Shown: positions 12,301 through 24,800 of the stretch, piece by piece
How positions within the stretch are numbered: position 1 is the stretch's first letter
Layout of the letters: each line of letters opens with the position of its first letter
NCBI RefSeq assembly: GCF_910589235.1
Contig: NC_060956.1
Location: 6,983,999-7,047,998, forward strand
Source of the DNA: Vespa crabro
Lineage: Eukaryota > Arthropoda > Insecta > Hymenoptera > Vespidae
Length of the DNA stretch: 64,000 bases
Direction of reading: 5' to 3'
Position numbers and translations under genes: made by a program
Notes under the pieces: model-generated
Database searches by the model: none
What the model saw: only the letters and a program-made list of their open reading frames with translations
Told to the model about the DNA's origin: nothing

Positions 12301-13056
12301 AAAGATTATGGTGTGCGCGATGTTGGTGTGCTCACACAACGCTTTATGAGAATAGAACGTTTTATTCCTTTTTGGGCAGAAGAGTTGACACCATTTGTTA
12401 CACCCTATGAAGCAGGATGTGGATACAGTGTTAAACTGGATGTAAGTAAATAGTTATTCATTGAATGTAATTAAATATGACTTTTAAAAGTTTGTTTTTT
12501 TTTTTTACATTTTAAAGAAAGAATATTTCATTGGAAAATTTGCATTACAACGTCAAAAAGAACAAGGTGTCACTAAGAGATTAGTATTGTTTATGCTCAA
12601 CGAACTTGATGCAAATAAAAATATATGGGCATGGGGTGGAGAACCTATTTATCGAAATGGTGAATTTGTTGGAACTATTACATCTGCAGGGTAAATATTT
12701 GTAATAAGTTTGAAGTTCAGAGCACATATCTGTACAAGAAATATTTTTCTATATTTTACTTATAATTATTTTATTAATAACAAATTCATTTTTATAGATA
12801 TGGCTTTGCTACAGAAAAACTTATATGTCTTGGTTTCATTGGTTTACCTGGAATGAATCTTCAAAACAGCACGAATATTGTTACAACAGATTTTATAATG
12901 GAACCTACATCCCATTATGAAATAGATATTGCTGGATGTAGGTTTTCTGCAAAACCTCATATTCATCCTTTACCAATTCCTGCCTTAAACAGTAAACTTA
13001 ATAAAAAATATATTCCTACACCAGTTACATCTTATCAAAGCGATATATCACGATAG
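9305..13056 (+). CDS. PDPR: Pyruvate dehydrogenase phosphatase regulatory subunit
   Basis: Twelve exons: 9305-9609, 9698-9929, 9993-10256, 10345-10507, 10610-10894, 10966-11268, 11350-11489, 11583-11788, 11939-12080, 12172-12441, 12518-12690 and 12798-13056. All junctions keep frame, giving 913 residues against about 880 in vertebrates. PDPR is the flavoprotein-like subunit of mitochondrial PDH phosphatase and lowers PDP1 sensitivity to Mg2+. Residues 1-60 are basic and fit a mitochondrial presequence. A dinucleotide-fold motif (IVIAGAGTVA, about 70-80) opens the FAD-dependent oxidoreductase (DAO) domain. The C-terminal half is the aminomethyltransferase-like (GcvT) part, with MSSFSKIEI, GGIVHTGMQNEKGGYENDC, HTGESGYCLYIPSEYALHVY and WGGEPIYRNG. 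These follow PDPR rather than dimethylglycine or sarcosine dehydrogenase. The glycine motif reads GAGTVA instead of the usual GGGITG type. Confidence 0.93.
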
Positions 13057-14067
13057 AAATACGGTGTTTTATCATTACATATTTCATATATAAACATATG
13101 AGAAAATATATTAAGATCTCATAAGTAAAATATGATTGTGGATAAAAAAAAAGAAATTACATACTAATTTCACTTTCTTGATCTTATTTCTTATCCATAG
13201 TCTTTTTGTTAACTATTATAAAATTAACAGCTTATAGTATACAATTTGCACTATATTTTCAAGTATTTATTTTAGTAACATTTATTTACAAATATATAAA
13301 TTGTGCAAATAATGGGACATATTCAAAAAGACATACCAAATTTTTGGTCTTTGAAGCAATAAAAATTCATAAATTCATATTACACGTCATTTCCTGTATA
13401 TTATTCTGTACTACCTGTGAGAAAACTTGTGAAATTATAAATTTACAAAAAATTGCAATTTTTCCAATTATATAAATTATATATTTGCAGTTTTTAAGAT
13501 AATTTTATTCTTTAAAATTTATTTATATATTACTTCATATAATAATTAAAAGTCTATTTATTTTGCATAATTTTAATGCTGTAAGCATTCTTTTAAAATT
13601 GTTATTTAAATTATTATTTAAAATATTACTTAAAACAAAAGAATGACATATAATGATAAGAGTTTTTTTGCATATTAGTTTGGTACTATAATAATAGTTC
13701 GATATATAATTTTTATATAAAGCACAAATTTGTTTATTCTAAGAAAGATAGTTATAGCAATTATTGGATGTATCATTCATTCATAAATATTTACTTCTTC
13801 TTAAAAAAAAACCATAAGATATTGAATGAAGTACATTCCGCTTCGATGTTATAATTACAAGTTATGAATCAATATTTGCAAACTGGTTTTGATAGATTTT
13901 TTCTCTTTTCTAACAATTGTGCATAAAAAATAAAATACTATATTTAGGAATTTCAAATTAATTGGTACAAGATATTGACATTAAATGTTGAAGCTATTAC
14001 TCTGTAAAATCATCAATGTACAGATTAATAATTGGCAATATTTTTTTTTTTTAGAAATTCAATTTAA
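13057..14067. other. Tail-to-tail intergenic region
   Basis: 1 kb of very AT-rich DNA between the PDPR stop (plus) and the shrub stop (minus). It should contain both 3' UTRs and poly(A) sites. Small open frames here have no recognisable content. Confidence 0.6.
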
Positions 14068-15346
14068 TTACGATGCCCATGCTTCTAATTCCTTTAAATC
14101 CTCATCTTCCTCTGGTTTAGCTTCTATAAAAAGTAAATAGCATTTAAATAGTAATATTATATAATATTGAAAGAATATATAAAATGCTGTTAGATATTTC
14201 ACTTTTATTGTCATATGAATCATTACTTGTACGAGTTCTTGCAGGAGCAGTTGGAACAGCTGGAACAGTCGTAGCAGGTACTGCTGGCAATTCATCTGTA
14301 GATTCAATACCAAGTAATTCTTTATCAAGTTGTTCCTGTTCAAGTTCTTCTAATTCTTTTTCAAGTTCTTCCTCATCTATGTCTTGACCAAATGCTACAG
14401 GATTAGATATGGCATCAGAAATTTCTCGAGCAACATCTTGTTGTTCAGCAATATCGTCCATCATATCATGAACTTGGTCAACATCCCTATAATAAAATAA
14501 ATATAGAGAATATTTTCAAGACACAACCCTGATATAATCACAATATAGCATTAACACAATATAGAATCTTTCTAATCTAAATATTCTTGAATAAAGAAAA
14601 ATTTCTAGTATCTTATAAAAGAAAAAGAAAAACAAATTTCTTACATGTGTTGATGAGCAGCTTTCAATGAATCTGCTGCACCTTTCATAGTAGTAAGAAC
14701 TGCTGTATTTGTATTAGCACTTTCTAGAGCTTCTCTTTGCATTTCAATCGTCGATAAAGTACCATCAATTTGTTGTAGTTGCTTTTCATAACGTTTTTTT
14801 CTTTTAAGAGCTTGGATAGCCGCTGTAGATAACATATAAATACAAAACAAACGTCTCCTCATTAGTATATCGAATAATATACAGCTAATTCCAAATTAAA
14901 TATTAAATAATATCATATATATAATAATATTGTATATATGTATGAATATACACATATATTGTTTCAAATTATAAAAAATTGGAAGGTGTTTGAAATAATG
15001 AAAAATTGCAAGGGAACAAAACTTGACAGAAATACTAAAAGATGTCATAATGACAGATGACTTTAACCATTAAAAATTATTTTAATTTGATATTAATTGT
15101 AATTGTCAAAAGAAAAAAAAAATAAAAACAAATTGAAGATTTATCTAAAGCAACAGACAAAATACCTCTCTTGTTCTTGGTTCCATTTTTTTTTGCAGTT
15201 TGAATTTCAAGTTCAATTTTACTTTCAAGAAAATCTTGCTTTTTTATCAACATATCCTCCGTTTCACGTAATTTTTGAATTGCCTCAGCCGTTGAAGGAG
15301 CAATTGGCTCCTTTTTACCACCAAATACTTTGGTAAAGAAACTCAT
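14068..15346 (-). CDS. shrb: ESCRT-III subunit CHMP4/Snf7 (shrub)
   Basis: Four exons on the minus strand: 15166-15346, 14645-14822, 14227-14486 and 14068-14123. The product is 224 residues, the family length. CHMP4 polymerises into the main ESCRT-III filament for multivesicular-body formation, abscission and membrane repair. It begins MSFFTKVFGGKKE, followed by the basic alpha1-alpha2 hairpin (AIQALKRKKRYEKQLQQIDG). An acidic regulatory half follows (MMDDIAEQQDVAREISDAIS; EEELEKELEELEQEQLDKEL). After a Pro/Thr/Ala linker it ends EDLKELEAWAS, the C-terminal helix that binds the Bro1 domain of ALIX. The last donor is the A|GTAATG site at 14227, which gives ...TRTKAKPEEDEDLKEL. Reading past that donor gives a spurious tail. 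Its start faces the DUSP-like gene about 1 kb away. Confidence 0.96.
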
Positions 15347-16230
15347 TTTTACGTTTTATCGTCTAATTTTATTATCACGATAGGAGTGATTACACACGTA
15401 ACCTTAAACAAAATATATACTTTAGAAAATATCAAAGAAGAATCACTGATCGTGTCTGTGAACCGCCATATTTTCTTAGGCATTTGACTTGCGTTATGAG
15501 TCATCACTAAGTAAATCCATGATTCCCACCTACTTTTAATTATTTTCCTATATTACGGAGTAATATTTTAAAAAATATACTAATAATATTTTATATATCT
15601 ATGTACTATCAACAGATCATAGAGATAACTTTAATAGATACTATAAACAAAACTAAAAAATTCACAACTGTATAGTAACAAATCCATTTTCTCGATTGAA
15701 CACATCCGTATTTATGGTATGTATATATATATACACACACAAATACATAAAATACACATACACATAATAAAATTAGAGGAAATAATCGACTTTAATTTGC
15801 ACGTAATTTAAATATTTCGTAATATATTATATTCTATATTTATTAACGCTTTATAGCATTGCTTATATTCATTATTCAAAAAATAGATTCTTTTCTGATT
15901 TTCAAAATATCTCCAATAAATCTTTATTCGCCTCATCTCGAAATTCGTATCATCTATATTCAAAAATTAAGTTAATATATTTGATTTAATAAGCGTATTT
16001 TCTGGTATATTTAAAAATACTGTAATATTTTTTAATAAAAACGAAGAAGATTTAGAGAAATTTCATTTGAAGGATATGTAGGGAATGAAAATATGGTATA
16101 ACTGGCGATCCTAGTGTATTATATCTTTTAGATGTTAGAGATTTGTTTATCTGAAGTGATTCTATACATCTAACAGTATTTGTATGATATTGCAAAGTCA
16201 TGTCACAAATTTGTAAATATATATAAAAAC

Positions 16231-16272
<42 letters not shown>

Positions 16273-16398
16273 GAAAGTAAAACAGATATATAAATATATA
16301 TAAAATATAAAACAATTCACGTAATCGTAGTTTCAATTCTAATTATATCGTAATAAGCGTTTATAACAACAATAAATTATTTCATTAAAAACATTTTT
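15347..16398. promoter_or_regulatory. Divergent upstream region, shrub / DUSP gene
   Basis: About 1.05 kb between two divergent start codons. The part next to shrub (15360-15530) is less AT-rich and contains a CCGCCAT core near 15471, as often seen near housekeeping transcription starts. An (AT)n tract lies at about 16233-16265, close to the DUSP start. Confidence 0.45.
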
Positions 16399-18461
16399 AT
16401 GGATAATAACAGCGAGCTTCAAAATGATGTAAGTAATGTAGTTTTGACTACATATCTTTATATGTATACATTTTAAGTTTCGTTGTTTCATGTTACATTC
16501 GTTTTTGTCTTCATGAACTAGATTTAGCTTGATTGACGTTTCGTAAGACTATTTAAAAATAAATAAAATGTCTCCCGGGCGTACGTCTTACTGTCTTTCG
16601 CTGATTTTCGGAATTCTCTTCCTTAGATTAAAGTCTTTACGATGAGACTCTCGTGGCGCGATGCAGATAGGGTGAGATTTAAACAGTATCTAATATGTAT
16701 TAAATATTAATTTTTTGGGTTTAAATGTAACTAATCATGTATAATAAAATAAAATATTTTTCTAATATTAAATTAAACTTATTTTAGGTATTTTTCTATT
16801 GTGCTTATACAGGATTATATGTATTGTTTATTTAAATTTCATTTGTTTAATACTTAAATCTTTTAGATTCATTTTACCACATTTTTAGTCTTCTTTTCAT
16901 ATAAGAAATATATTATAAAGTCTTCTTCTATTCCTTGTTATATTATATAATATATAAAGTTTTTAAATTAACATAAAATATTTCTTTATAGGATTTCAGG
17001 AAACATTTACCAGGTGGTGAAACCACAGAACGTCAGTTAACAGAAACCTTGCATTCTGTGAAAACTGGTTTCAAACCATTGCCTGGTTTTGATCCAGAGC
17101 GGGATGATGTTGCATATTATTGTGCACAACAAAAAATCGATTGTGATGAAGTATATCCTGGAATATATATAGGAGATGGGTTAGTATCTGCATTGGAATT
17201 ATTGAACTTATAGTTTATATAGATTAGGGCAGTTTGAGTTGCGTCTAGCGGGTAATTAAGTTGGAAGAATAGTCACCTTGCAAGTGAAAGATCTCAGATT
17301 TTATTTTATAATTTAATAGAAAACCTGTGAGTTCTTTTTCCACTACTTACTCTAAAAATAATTTCTATCTTTTCACATTGTTATAACAATAGTACTAAAT
17401 TAATAAATTATTTAATTCAACAGTGCCACAGCAAAAAATAAAAGTTATCTCGCGATGCTTGGTATAACACATTTACTTAATGCTGCAGAAGGGAAGAAAT
17501 TTGGATTTGTAAATACTGATAAAAATTATTATATAAATACAACAATAAAATATCTTGGATTACCACTGGGTGATCATCCAACTGTTGACATAAGCAAGTA
17601 TTTCTACACTGCAGCATCTTTTATCGATGAAGCTGTTTCTAGTAATGGTAAATTTTGATACATATGTACGTATTTATATATGTGTAGTTATATATGTTGG
17701 AATATTAAGTTTTATGATTTTTATTATCTTTATTGCATATGTAATTACTGGAAAATGTTTTAAAAAAAATTTGTACAGTTTTTTTGCACAAAGATATGAT
17801 ACACAAAATAGATATTTTTATCTTTCATAAACGAAATTCATTTTACTTATATATTTACTTATATAGATCAAGTTGAATTCAGAACATTCTACACTTTTAT
17901 TATTAAGAATGTTACCACTAAAGGGATGGTAAGTTACAAAAGATATTAATATCTTATTAAAAAGACATTGTAAAAGTAATGTATTTCATGTGTATCATCT
18001 AAAAACTATACAATTTTGTTAAAGTTTTTTTTATTAATTGCATTTATATAAAAGATAATTAAAGTCATTGGTTAACTATTATCTGTATATATTACTATTG
18101 TATTATCTGGAAATTGTTTTGTATTTATAATAAAAGAAATCGATTATATATAAAAATGGAATAAATTTTCCAGATAATCCAATAATATTACTTTTTTTAA
18201 ATATCTGGTGTGTATATTTGTGATTATGTGATACTTTTAATCATAATATCCGCATATATATTAGGTAAAGTTTTTGTACACTGTATGCTGGGCATATCTC
18301 GCAGTGCAACATGCGTCTTAGCATACTTGATGATAAAGAAGAATATGTTGGCTGTTGATGCAATAAGAATAGTCCGAGAAAAACGCGATATTCATCCGAA
18401 TTATGGATTTCGCAGTCAATTAGTTCAACTGGATAATCAACTGCGTCGACAACGTTTATAA
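16399..18461 (+). CDS. Dual-specificity phosphatase, DUSP3/VHR-like
   Basis: Five exons: 16399-16428, 16627-16671, 16992-17179, 17424-17647 and 18265-18461. The product is 227 residues. The core follows atypical DUSPs of the DUSP3/26 group: EVYPGIYIGDG, LGITHLLNAAEG, ITYLGL-like IKYLGLPLGDHP, then VFVHCMLGISRSATCVLAYL. The catalytic loop HCxxGxxR is complete (Cys about 169, Arg about 175), and a candidate general acid Asp lies at about 138. Spacing to the Cys is as in DUSP3, so the enzyme should be active on phospho-Tyr/Thr. There is no MAPK-docking rhodanese domain. The N-terminal 60 residues form an extension (MDNNSELQND..., DFRKHLPGGETTERQLTETL). An internal ATG in exon 2 (MRLSWRDADR) could give a shorter isoform. 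Confidence 0.9.
17221..17310 (+). other. tRNA-like remnant in DUSP intron 3
   Basis: Contains TAGCGGGTA, resembling an A-box-like D arm, then a hairpin with 4-bp stem TCAC/GTGA and the seven-base loop CTTGCAA. That is the canonical layout of an anticodon loop (C32, T33, TGC, A37, A38; alanine). The T-arm half is not recognisable (no GGTTCRA B box), so this is at best a decayed tRNA or the head of a tRNA-derived SINE. Confidence 0.25.
17867..17928 (+). other. Candidate cryptic or poison exon in DUSP intron
   Basis: 62 bp bounded by an ATATAG acceptor and a GGATG|GTAAGT donor, lying between DUSP exons 4 and 5. It is open in the incoming frame but not a multiple of three. Inclusion would shift exon 5 and stop translation within about 20 codons, before the catalytic loop is made. 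Direct joining of exon 4 to exon 5 gives the canonical phosphatase, so this is not part of the main model. Confidence 0.3.
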
Positions 18462-18839
18462 TAAAAAGAAAAAAATTTAATTGGTAAATATATCTGTAGT
18501 ATAACATTATGCAGATTAAGTGTGTTTTCGGTGCGCGATTGCAATGTAATATTCTTCATATGTTTCTTGTTACACATTTTTCGTAATAAGATAATTTTTA
18601 AAAACGTACATATATCTTATAATAAATAAAAATGAATAATCCCGAATATGTGTCTAATGTTAATATGTGCTTCGAAAGTAAAAAATAATAATTATTGATT
18701 TTTTTTTGTTTTTCGATATTATTATGAACATATAATCATTATGATTTAGATGTCTTTTATAGTATAATGTTTATATAAAAGTCGCATAATCAGAGACCAA
18801 CACTGTTATAGCCTAAAGATTAAAAGTTATGATATAAAG

Positions 18840-19150
18840 ATTAATATATTTCTTTAAATGATTTTGGCTATGAATAACCATTATAAATGATTGAAGTTGT
18901 TTTGGATATTGATAATCATAATCGATGACGGAAATTGTTTTTGGTTACGCATAACTATTATAGACAAGAATTTTTTTTCGGTTACAAATAACCATTATCG
19001 CGAATTATTTTTTGTTTACCGGCGACCATTAACGGTGACAAAAGTTCTGTTTTGGTTAGGAGTAATCAATGATGGGACTTTTATTTGGTTAATCAATATA
19101 GATTGTAGGAGTTTTGTTTTGGTTTCGATCATTATCAAATTTTTTTTATT
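18840..19150 (+). repeat. Left arm, degenerate 38-40 bp subterminal repeats
   Basis: About six to seven imperfect copies of a unit with the core GGTTACnAATAACCATTATCG, separated by T-rich spacers. The arm is the inverted partner of 21150-21300. Confidence 0.6.
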
Positions 19151-20159
19151 AATGTGATTAATTAGTATTCATAACGACGTACAATGAATTACAATGAATT
19201 ATAGAATTTATATATTTTAATGAATAAAAACTCAGTTATAATTGTATATTTTATTAACTGATGAGTATAATCAATATTAGGTTTCACAAATAATACTTCA
19301 TGAAAATTATGCAGTGACAAATTGCACTGCTCATCATGCAACTTCAGTTTTTCTGAAAAAGTTTTGTCCATAGTAACTTGTTAAAGCAGGAATAGCTTGA
19401 CGAATTATATCAAGTCTTGCTATATATGACATTACATATTTCTTTTCATTTCAATATGTCATTACTTCAGTCTTTATGACACATTTTTTTTTGTTATTGT
19501 TTATTTTTAGAAGCTCTTTGGAATTTATATTTTCTGGCTCAATGACCGAAGACGATTCAATTGGACATTACCTCTCTTCTTGTTTACATCTTGCGATGTT
19601 TATATATTCGACACATGGAAGGTAGATGCATATTGTATTATATTATCTACAATTCAGTTTCGTAAGTTATTGAGATCACGATAGATTATTGCTTTGATGT
19701 GTTCAAGATTAAATTTAAAAGACAGTAAATTATTATTGTAATAAATGATTAAATCATTATTAATTCATTAGCTTATTTTTAATATTAGTTTTAGCAATAA
19801 AGCAGTATTAAATTATTATTATTTCATTAGTTTATTTTTATTGCTATTAATTCACATTCAATTTCGTGTCCGTGTTAATATCATGAGTCGATAGAGAAAT
19901 ATCTTTGTACGCGAATTTTTTCATTTTGATAGTAACAAAAATAAGAGTATACGTAAAATATGTGAACTGAAATTTGAAGGATCGCGTGTTACGAATATAA
20001 AAAGGCGTATAATTACTCATCATTTAAAAATATGTAGAGAAGAAATGAAGAAATTTGAGGATTACATAGTAATAAAAATATTAGTGATAGAAGAAAAACA
20101 TTTTCTGTTAAATTCCGTCAAAAATAGATACAGCTTCAAAGTATAATTGAGTAATATAT

Positions 20160-20960
20160 AACGATGGCGATGAAAGAGCTTCATAAAAGATATATAGCCG
20201 ATAATTTAAAAGAAGAGTTCGAAAATATTTTGAATGAATTTGATACTTAAAAAATTCCGCCCTTTATCTGTAATAATAACTGAATATACTGAAAGCTGTC
20301 GAATTATTTTTTAGTGAAAATTTTATTGAAATATTTATTTAATGAATATAATATATTTTCAACAAAATTCTATGAAAATTTTATTGAAGTTAAAGAAGAT
20401 GAGAATTTCTTAAATATAGAAAAATCATGAACAATATATAGAAACATTAATAGAAAAATTGTGTTCATTAGAACACGATTCTATCAATAAAGTATACAGT
20501 ACATTGCAACTTTCAATATTAGATTTTTTTTCCGAAAATAAAATTGATATTTTATATCGAGTTCGTAAAATTGTAAAAGTATTAAAAACTCTGAAATTTA
20601 GGCATATTAATGTAATTTCTCTTATTATTATACCCGGCACAGCAGTTTATTAATAATATATTACTTTTTCAGATACTCATTGGATCATTTACGTTTAAAA
20701 AAACCGCTAATTCATGTTTTGACTCACTGGAACTCAATATACGGTATGTTACAGCGATTTATAGAGCACAAAGAGTTTTGAAACGAAAATTAAAAAAATG
20801 ATAGCTTTATTGAAAGAGGAATGTATCAAGATCAAAAATATTGTAAAAGTACTAACTTATTTGAATGAAATCACATTGAAATTGCAGAAAGGTCAATTAT
20901 TTTTAGGAAATTTTTATAAATTGTGGTTAAATCTTAAATTATAATTAAAAATCAAGAATT
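20160..20960 (+). pseudogene. hAT-like transposase remnant
   Basis: Disconnected open fragments in shifting frames, for example MAMKELHKRYIADNLKEEF at about 20164 and SLDHLRLKKPLIHVLTHW near 20670. The WNSxYxML motif typical of hAT transposases lies between them and about 20780. In-frame stops and frameshifts interrupt it throughout. The superfamily assignment rests on this one motif and its position inside inverted arms. Confidence 0.45.
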
Positions 20961-21099
20961 CGATTGCAGCTGCAGTGATCTTTTATTATGTAGGAAAAAA
21001 AACTGCTACTGTTAAAAAATGATGTAGTTTATGGTTTTTTAAAATCTACGGTTTAAAAGTCTATTGCAGTAGAGCAAAAGGCGAAGGTTAGGAAACATC

Positions 21100-21154
21100 G
21101 TCGATTAATACTTCGTCTTCTAAGTATTAATAATTGGAGAACTCTTCCAAGGAT
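21100..21154 (-). pseudogene. Fragment copied from KIF23 copy A
   Basis: About 50 bp resembles the last exon of the neighbouring kinesin gene (22105-22165, region encoding RRSVNRLTDP). Both strands share TCGATTAAyACTTCGTC, then CTA, ATTAAT, TTGGAG, and TTCCAAG in the same order and orientation, with about ten differences. It resembles copy A more than copy B (54375-58495). It abuts the right arm of the dead transposon. Confidence 0.5.
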
Positions 21155-21300
21155 ACTCCTAACCAAAACGAAATTTTTGTCACCGATAATGGACGCCAGT
21201 AACCAAAAAATAATTCTTGCAAGCAATAATGGTTACTGGTAACCAAAAAATAATTCACGATAATGGTCATTAGTAATAAAAAAAATTTTAGTCATTTATA
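21150..21300 (-). repeat. Right arm, inverted partner of 18840-19150
   Basis: Three to four degenerate units in reverse orientation to the left arm, each with GTAACCAAAAAATAATTC or a close variant followed by a CGATAATGG-type segment. Confidence 0.6.
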
Positions 21301-21838
21301 TTATTTATAACCACGCATTATATTATTCATAAAATACGCAAATTTTAATATTTTCTAATCATTTCATTTTTCGAAAAGTTTCTGCAAAATTTAATGTCAA
21401 CTGACTTTCATTTAAATAAAAATTGTTATTTTTGGTTTATGTTTAAGACATATGCATTCCTTAAAAGAGTAAATAACGTTTTATTAGAATACAATCTAAA
21501 ACTGATTTCATATAAAAACATTATTATTATTATTTAAGATCTTGATTGTATAAAAATGGAGCATATTCATTAAAAATTAAAATGCTCTTATTTCCAAATA
21601 TAATAAATAAGTTCATGTAGTATTAATGTGATGTCTCTACAAAAATCTACAATATTAAAAAATTTCTTATAATATTAAGAATTGCCAGTATCGTTATTTT
21701 AAAAAAGGCATGATGAAAACATTTAATTGAATATTATATAAATTAAATATTAACTCTTGAAATAATACTCTTATTATAGGGCAAATTGTATCAAAATATT
21801 ATGAAATTTGAAGAGATTTTTTTTTTCAAAGATTATAT

Positions 21839-24800
21839 TTAATTTATTACTCGTGGCCTTTTATTATTTGTTTCTAAACTGTGATTCGTTAAACTTATTT
21901 GAGCATCTACTTCTGCTGGTCCACTACGTTTTCTTGCTTTTGGTGATAACTGTTTTAAACATTCCATGTCATGAAATACTACTTGAGCTCCTCCGCCAGA
22001 AGTTGGTAAAATATCTCCCTTATAAAGTTTCGTCTCAAGTTCTCCATCCGTATCATGTTCTTGTGCTACAAGGCAATATCTAGACGCACCATCTGTAATT
22101 TCTTTTGGATCTGTAAGTCGATTAACACTTCGTCTCCTATGCATTAATGGTTGGAGGACTGTTCCAAGAGGAACAAGTGCTCCAGGTCTGTGATCGATCC
22201 ATCTATCTGCACTTTGAGAACGTCTATATCTTGGATTTGATATTATTGCTTTGTCTTTCCGTGATCTTCCATCTGTACAAGGTACTAATCTTTTCGTAAC
22301 ATCTCCTACACGAACAGGTGTAACAGGTGGTACATCCTTGGATACAATCTTTCCTGAATTAATGTCATTTTCATCTACTAAAATTTGTTTCATCAGTCTC
22401 AATTTATCATCTTGCGCTTTCATTTGATTCTGAAGTTGTTCACGTTGTTGACGAAGTTTTACTTCTAATTCTTTATTCATTTTATCAGTTTCTACCTGTA
22501 TTTTGGTATTATATTTTTGTTTAACCCTTTGTTTATCTATCAGACGTTGATTTAATGCCATGTCTCTGTCTTTTAACTCCTGTTGCATATTTTTTATTGT
22601 TTCGTTTGCATTGTTTAATTTGCACATCAAACTATCGATTTGCGCTTCTGTTTTTCCAAGATGACCTTCCAAAGCTAAAATCTTTTTTTTTTGTTGTGCA
22701 TTCGAAGCTTTCAATGCAGCATTTTCTACTTTTAAACTAATATTTTCTTGTTCTGTCAATGAAAGCATTTTCCTGAATTCAATTTCTATAAAAATATAAT
22801 TAAGTTAAATATGTTTTTTTTTTTGTTATATATAAAACAACATATAATTAAAATAAATGTCTTACGCTTTTGCTGTAAATCAGCCCGTAATATATTTCGT
22901 TTATTTATTCTTTGTTCTAAGAAATGCATCAAATTTGTTATGATTTGATCATTGTGTGGATTATTCATTTCTAATTCAGGAAATGGTCCACCCAAGCTAT
23001 AAAAATAAATAAAATAAATAAAAGTAAAATAACTAAAATTAATTAATACTACATTGAATGAATTATGAGGTTTACCTGTACACTAAACCTATATCAATTT
23101 CTAAACCATTAGCTTCTACACGACCTTCTTTCTCCAATCTATTTCTTGCTTCTTTGAATATCTGTACAAAAAATTATTCCATTAAAATATCTATAAACTA
23201 GATATTATAATCTTAAATTTTATTTATTATATACTTTATTAGCTTGTCTTCTTCCAGGTGTATAACCAAGATCAAGTTTTGTGACTGTAGATCTTGCTAC
23301 TTGTACTTCTTGAGTTACCTCAGCGAATTTCATCACTTGCTACACAGATATAATGTAATCATGCAATTAAAATAAACTTATGTACGTAGGCATATGTTAC
23401 TACTATATAATTACTACTATATCACTACTATTACTACTATATAACGTACGATTGTTTCATCATAATCATCTGCTCTTGGATTAATACAAACTATCATCCT
23501 GACTTGTCCTTCACCATCAAAGTAATTCTTAAACAAATGTGTAAGTTTTGAATCTCTATATGGCACCATCTTGCTTGTTCCTTGTGTTTGATTCTCTCTT
23601 AAAATTTCCATGCATGACCGAAGAGTCATCAAAGAATTATTTATATTTCCTATATATAAATTATATATAATTGATTTTTTGTAAAGAAAGATATTTCAAG
23701 AAGAAATAAAAAAATTTTACCAACTATATACCTGCTTCTCTCAATCGTTGCCCTGTATTCTTAGTACGATTTGTACGCTCGCTTCCAGCTAAGTCAACTA
23801 ATGATAATTGACTTATACATATCACACGTTTGTCTTGTATAATTTGCTCGCCTTCGCAATCTAGAGGTGCCTATTTACTGATATATATTAGATTCACAAG
23901 TATAAAAAGTAATATATGTGTATGTATATATGTATACATATGTATATATATGTGTGTGTAAAATATATATATAAAATAATACCTGTACAAGACGAATAGT
24001 AAATGCACTATGAGATCTACTTGATTCTGCATTAAGAGCTGTATGAGCAACACGTCTTTTTCTCTGACCACGATGAAATACTTCAAATGCTTCCTCAGAA
24101 CTTTTTACTTCCACTTCTGTGACAGCATGTACATACATGTTTTTATTACCATCTTCTCTGACAATTTTACTTTGTAATGTTCTAAATATTGCAACAAAAT
24201 ATTAATGGATAATGTGTAACATACAGTATTTCAATGTTGTGTAAAAAAAAATTACATGACAATGACTTTATAAACATTGTACATACTTAGCTCTAACATC
24301 ATCATCATCCAATAAATCATATACACAATTGTTATATATTTCAACATATGTAACAAATACAGCATATGCATTATCTTGATCAATAGTAAGAGTTTGGACT
24401 TCATTGCATCCACGAATTATAATAGGATTACTATCACTGTCACTATCTACTTTACGTCTAATGAAAAATAAATAATATTGTATTATTTATATCCTACATG
24501 TATTATAATATTAACATAAATTGGAACTTGCCTATTTCATTTAACTTACAGTTTCCCAGATTTTCCATTTTTCTGAGACATAAGACCAGCATGCATTTCA
24601 CTTTGTCGATCTAACATTGCATCTGCTTCACTTTGTAAATCAAAACCATTGAGTTTATCAGGTTTAAATATAAATTTCTTAGTTTGATAATTCATAATAC
24701 TATTAAATATAACATCAAAACAACGGGGCATAATCCCATCTTGAGAAGAATCTCCTGTCATAGTATATGTTTTACCACTGCCAGTTACTCCATATGTAAA

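Larger units (their letters stand above)
18840..21300. mobile_element. Decayed DNA transposon with long inverted arms
   Basis: A left arm (about 18840-19150) and a right arm (about 21150-21300) carry the same degenerate unit of about 38-40 bp in opposite orientation. On the left I read copies of GGTTACnnATAACCATTATCG followed by GAATTATTTTTTG. On the right the reverse complement appears as GTAACCAAAAAATAATTC, with CGATAATGG. Between them, about 20160-20960 (plus) holds broken coding fragments. One, near 20680-20780, reads LTHWNSIYGMLQRFIEHKEF and resembles the WNSTY-MLER segment of hAT transposases. Many stops and frameshifts show it is dead. Exact termini and an 8-bp target duplication could not be fixed by eye. 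Confidence 0.55.

Noticed and set aside
9305..13056. Considered dimethylglycine or sarcosine dehydrogenase
   Set aside because: The same fold, but the C-terminal blocks (HTGMQNEKGGYENDC, WGGEPIYRNG) and overall length follow PDPR.
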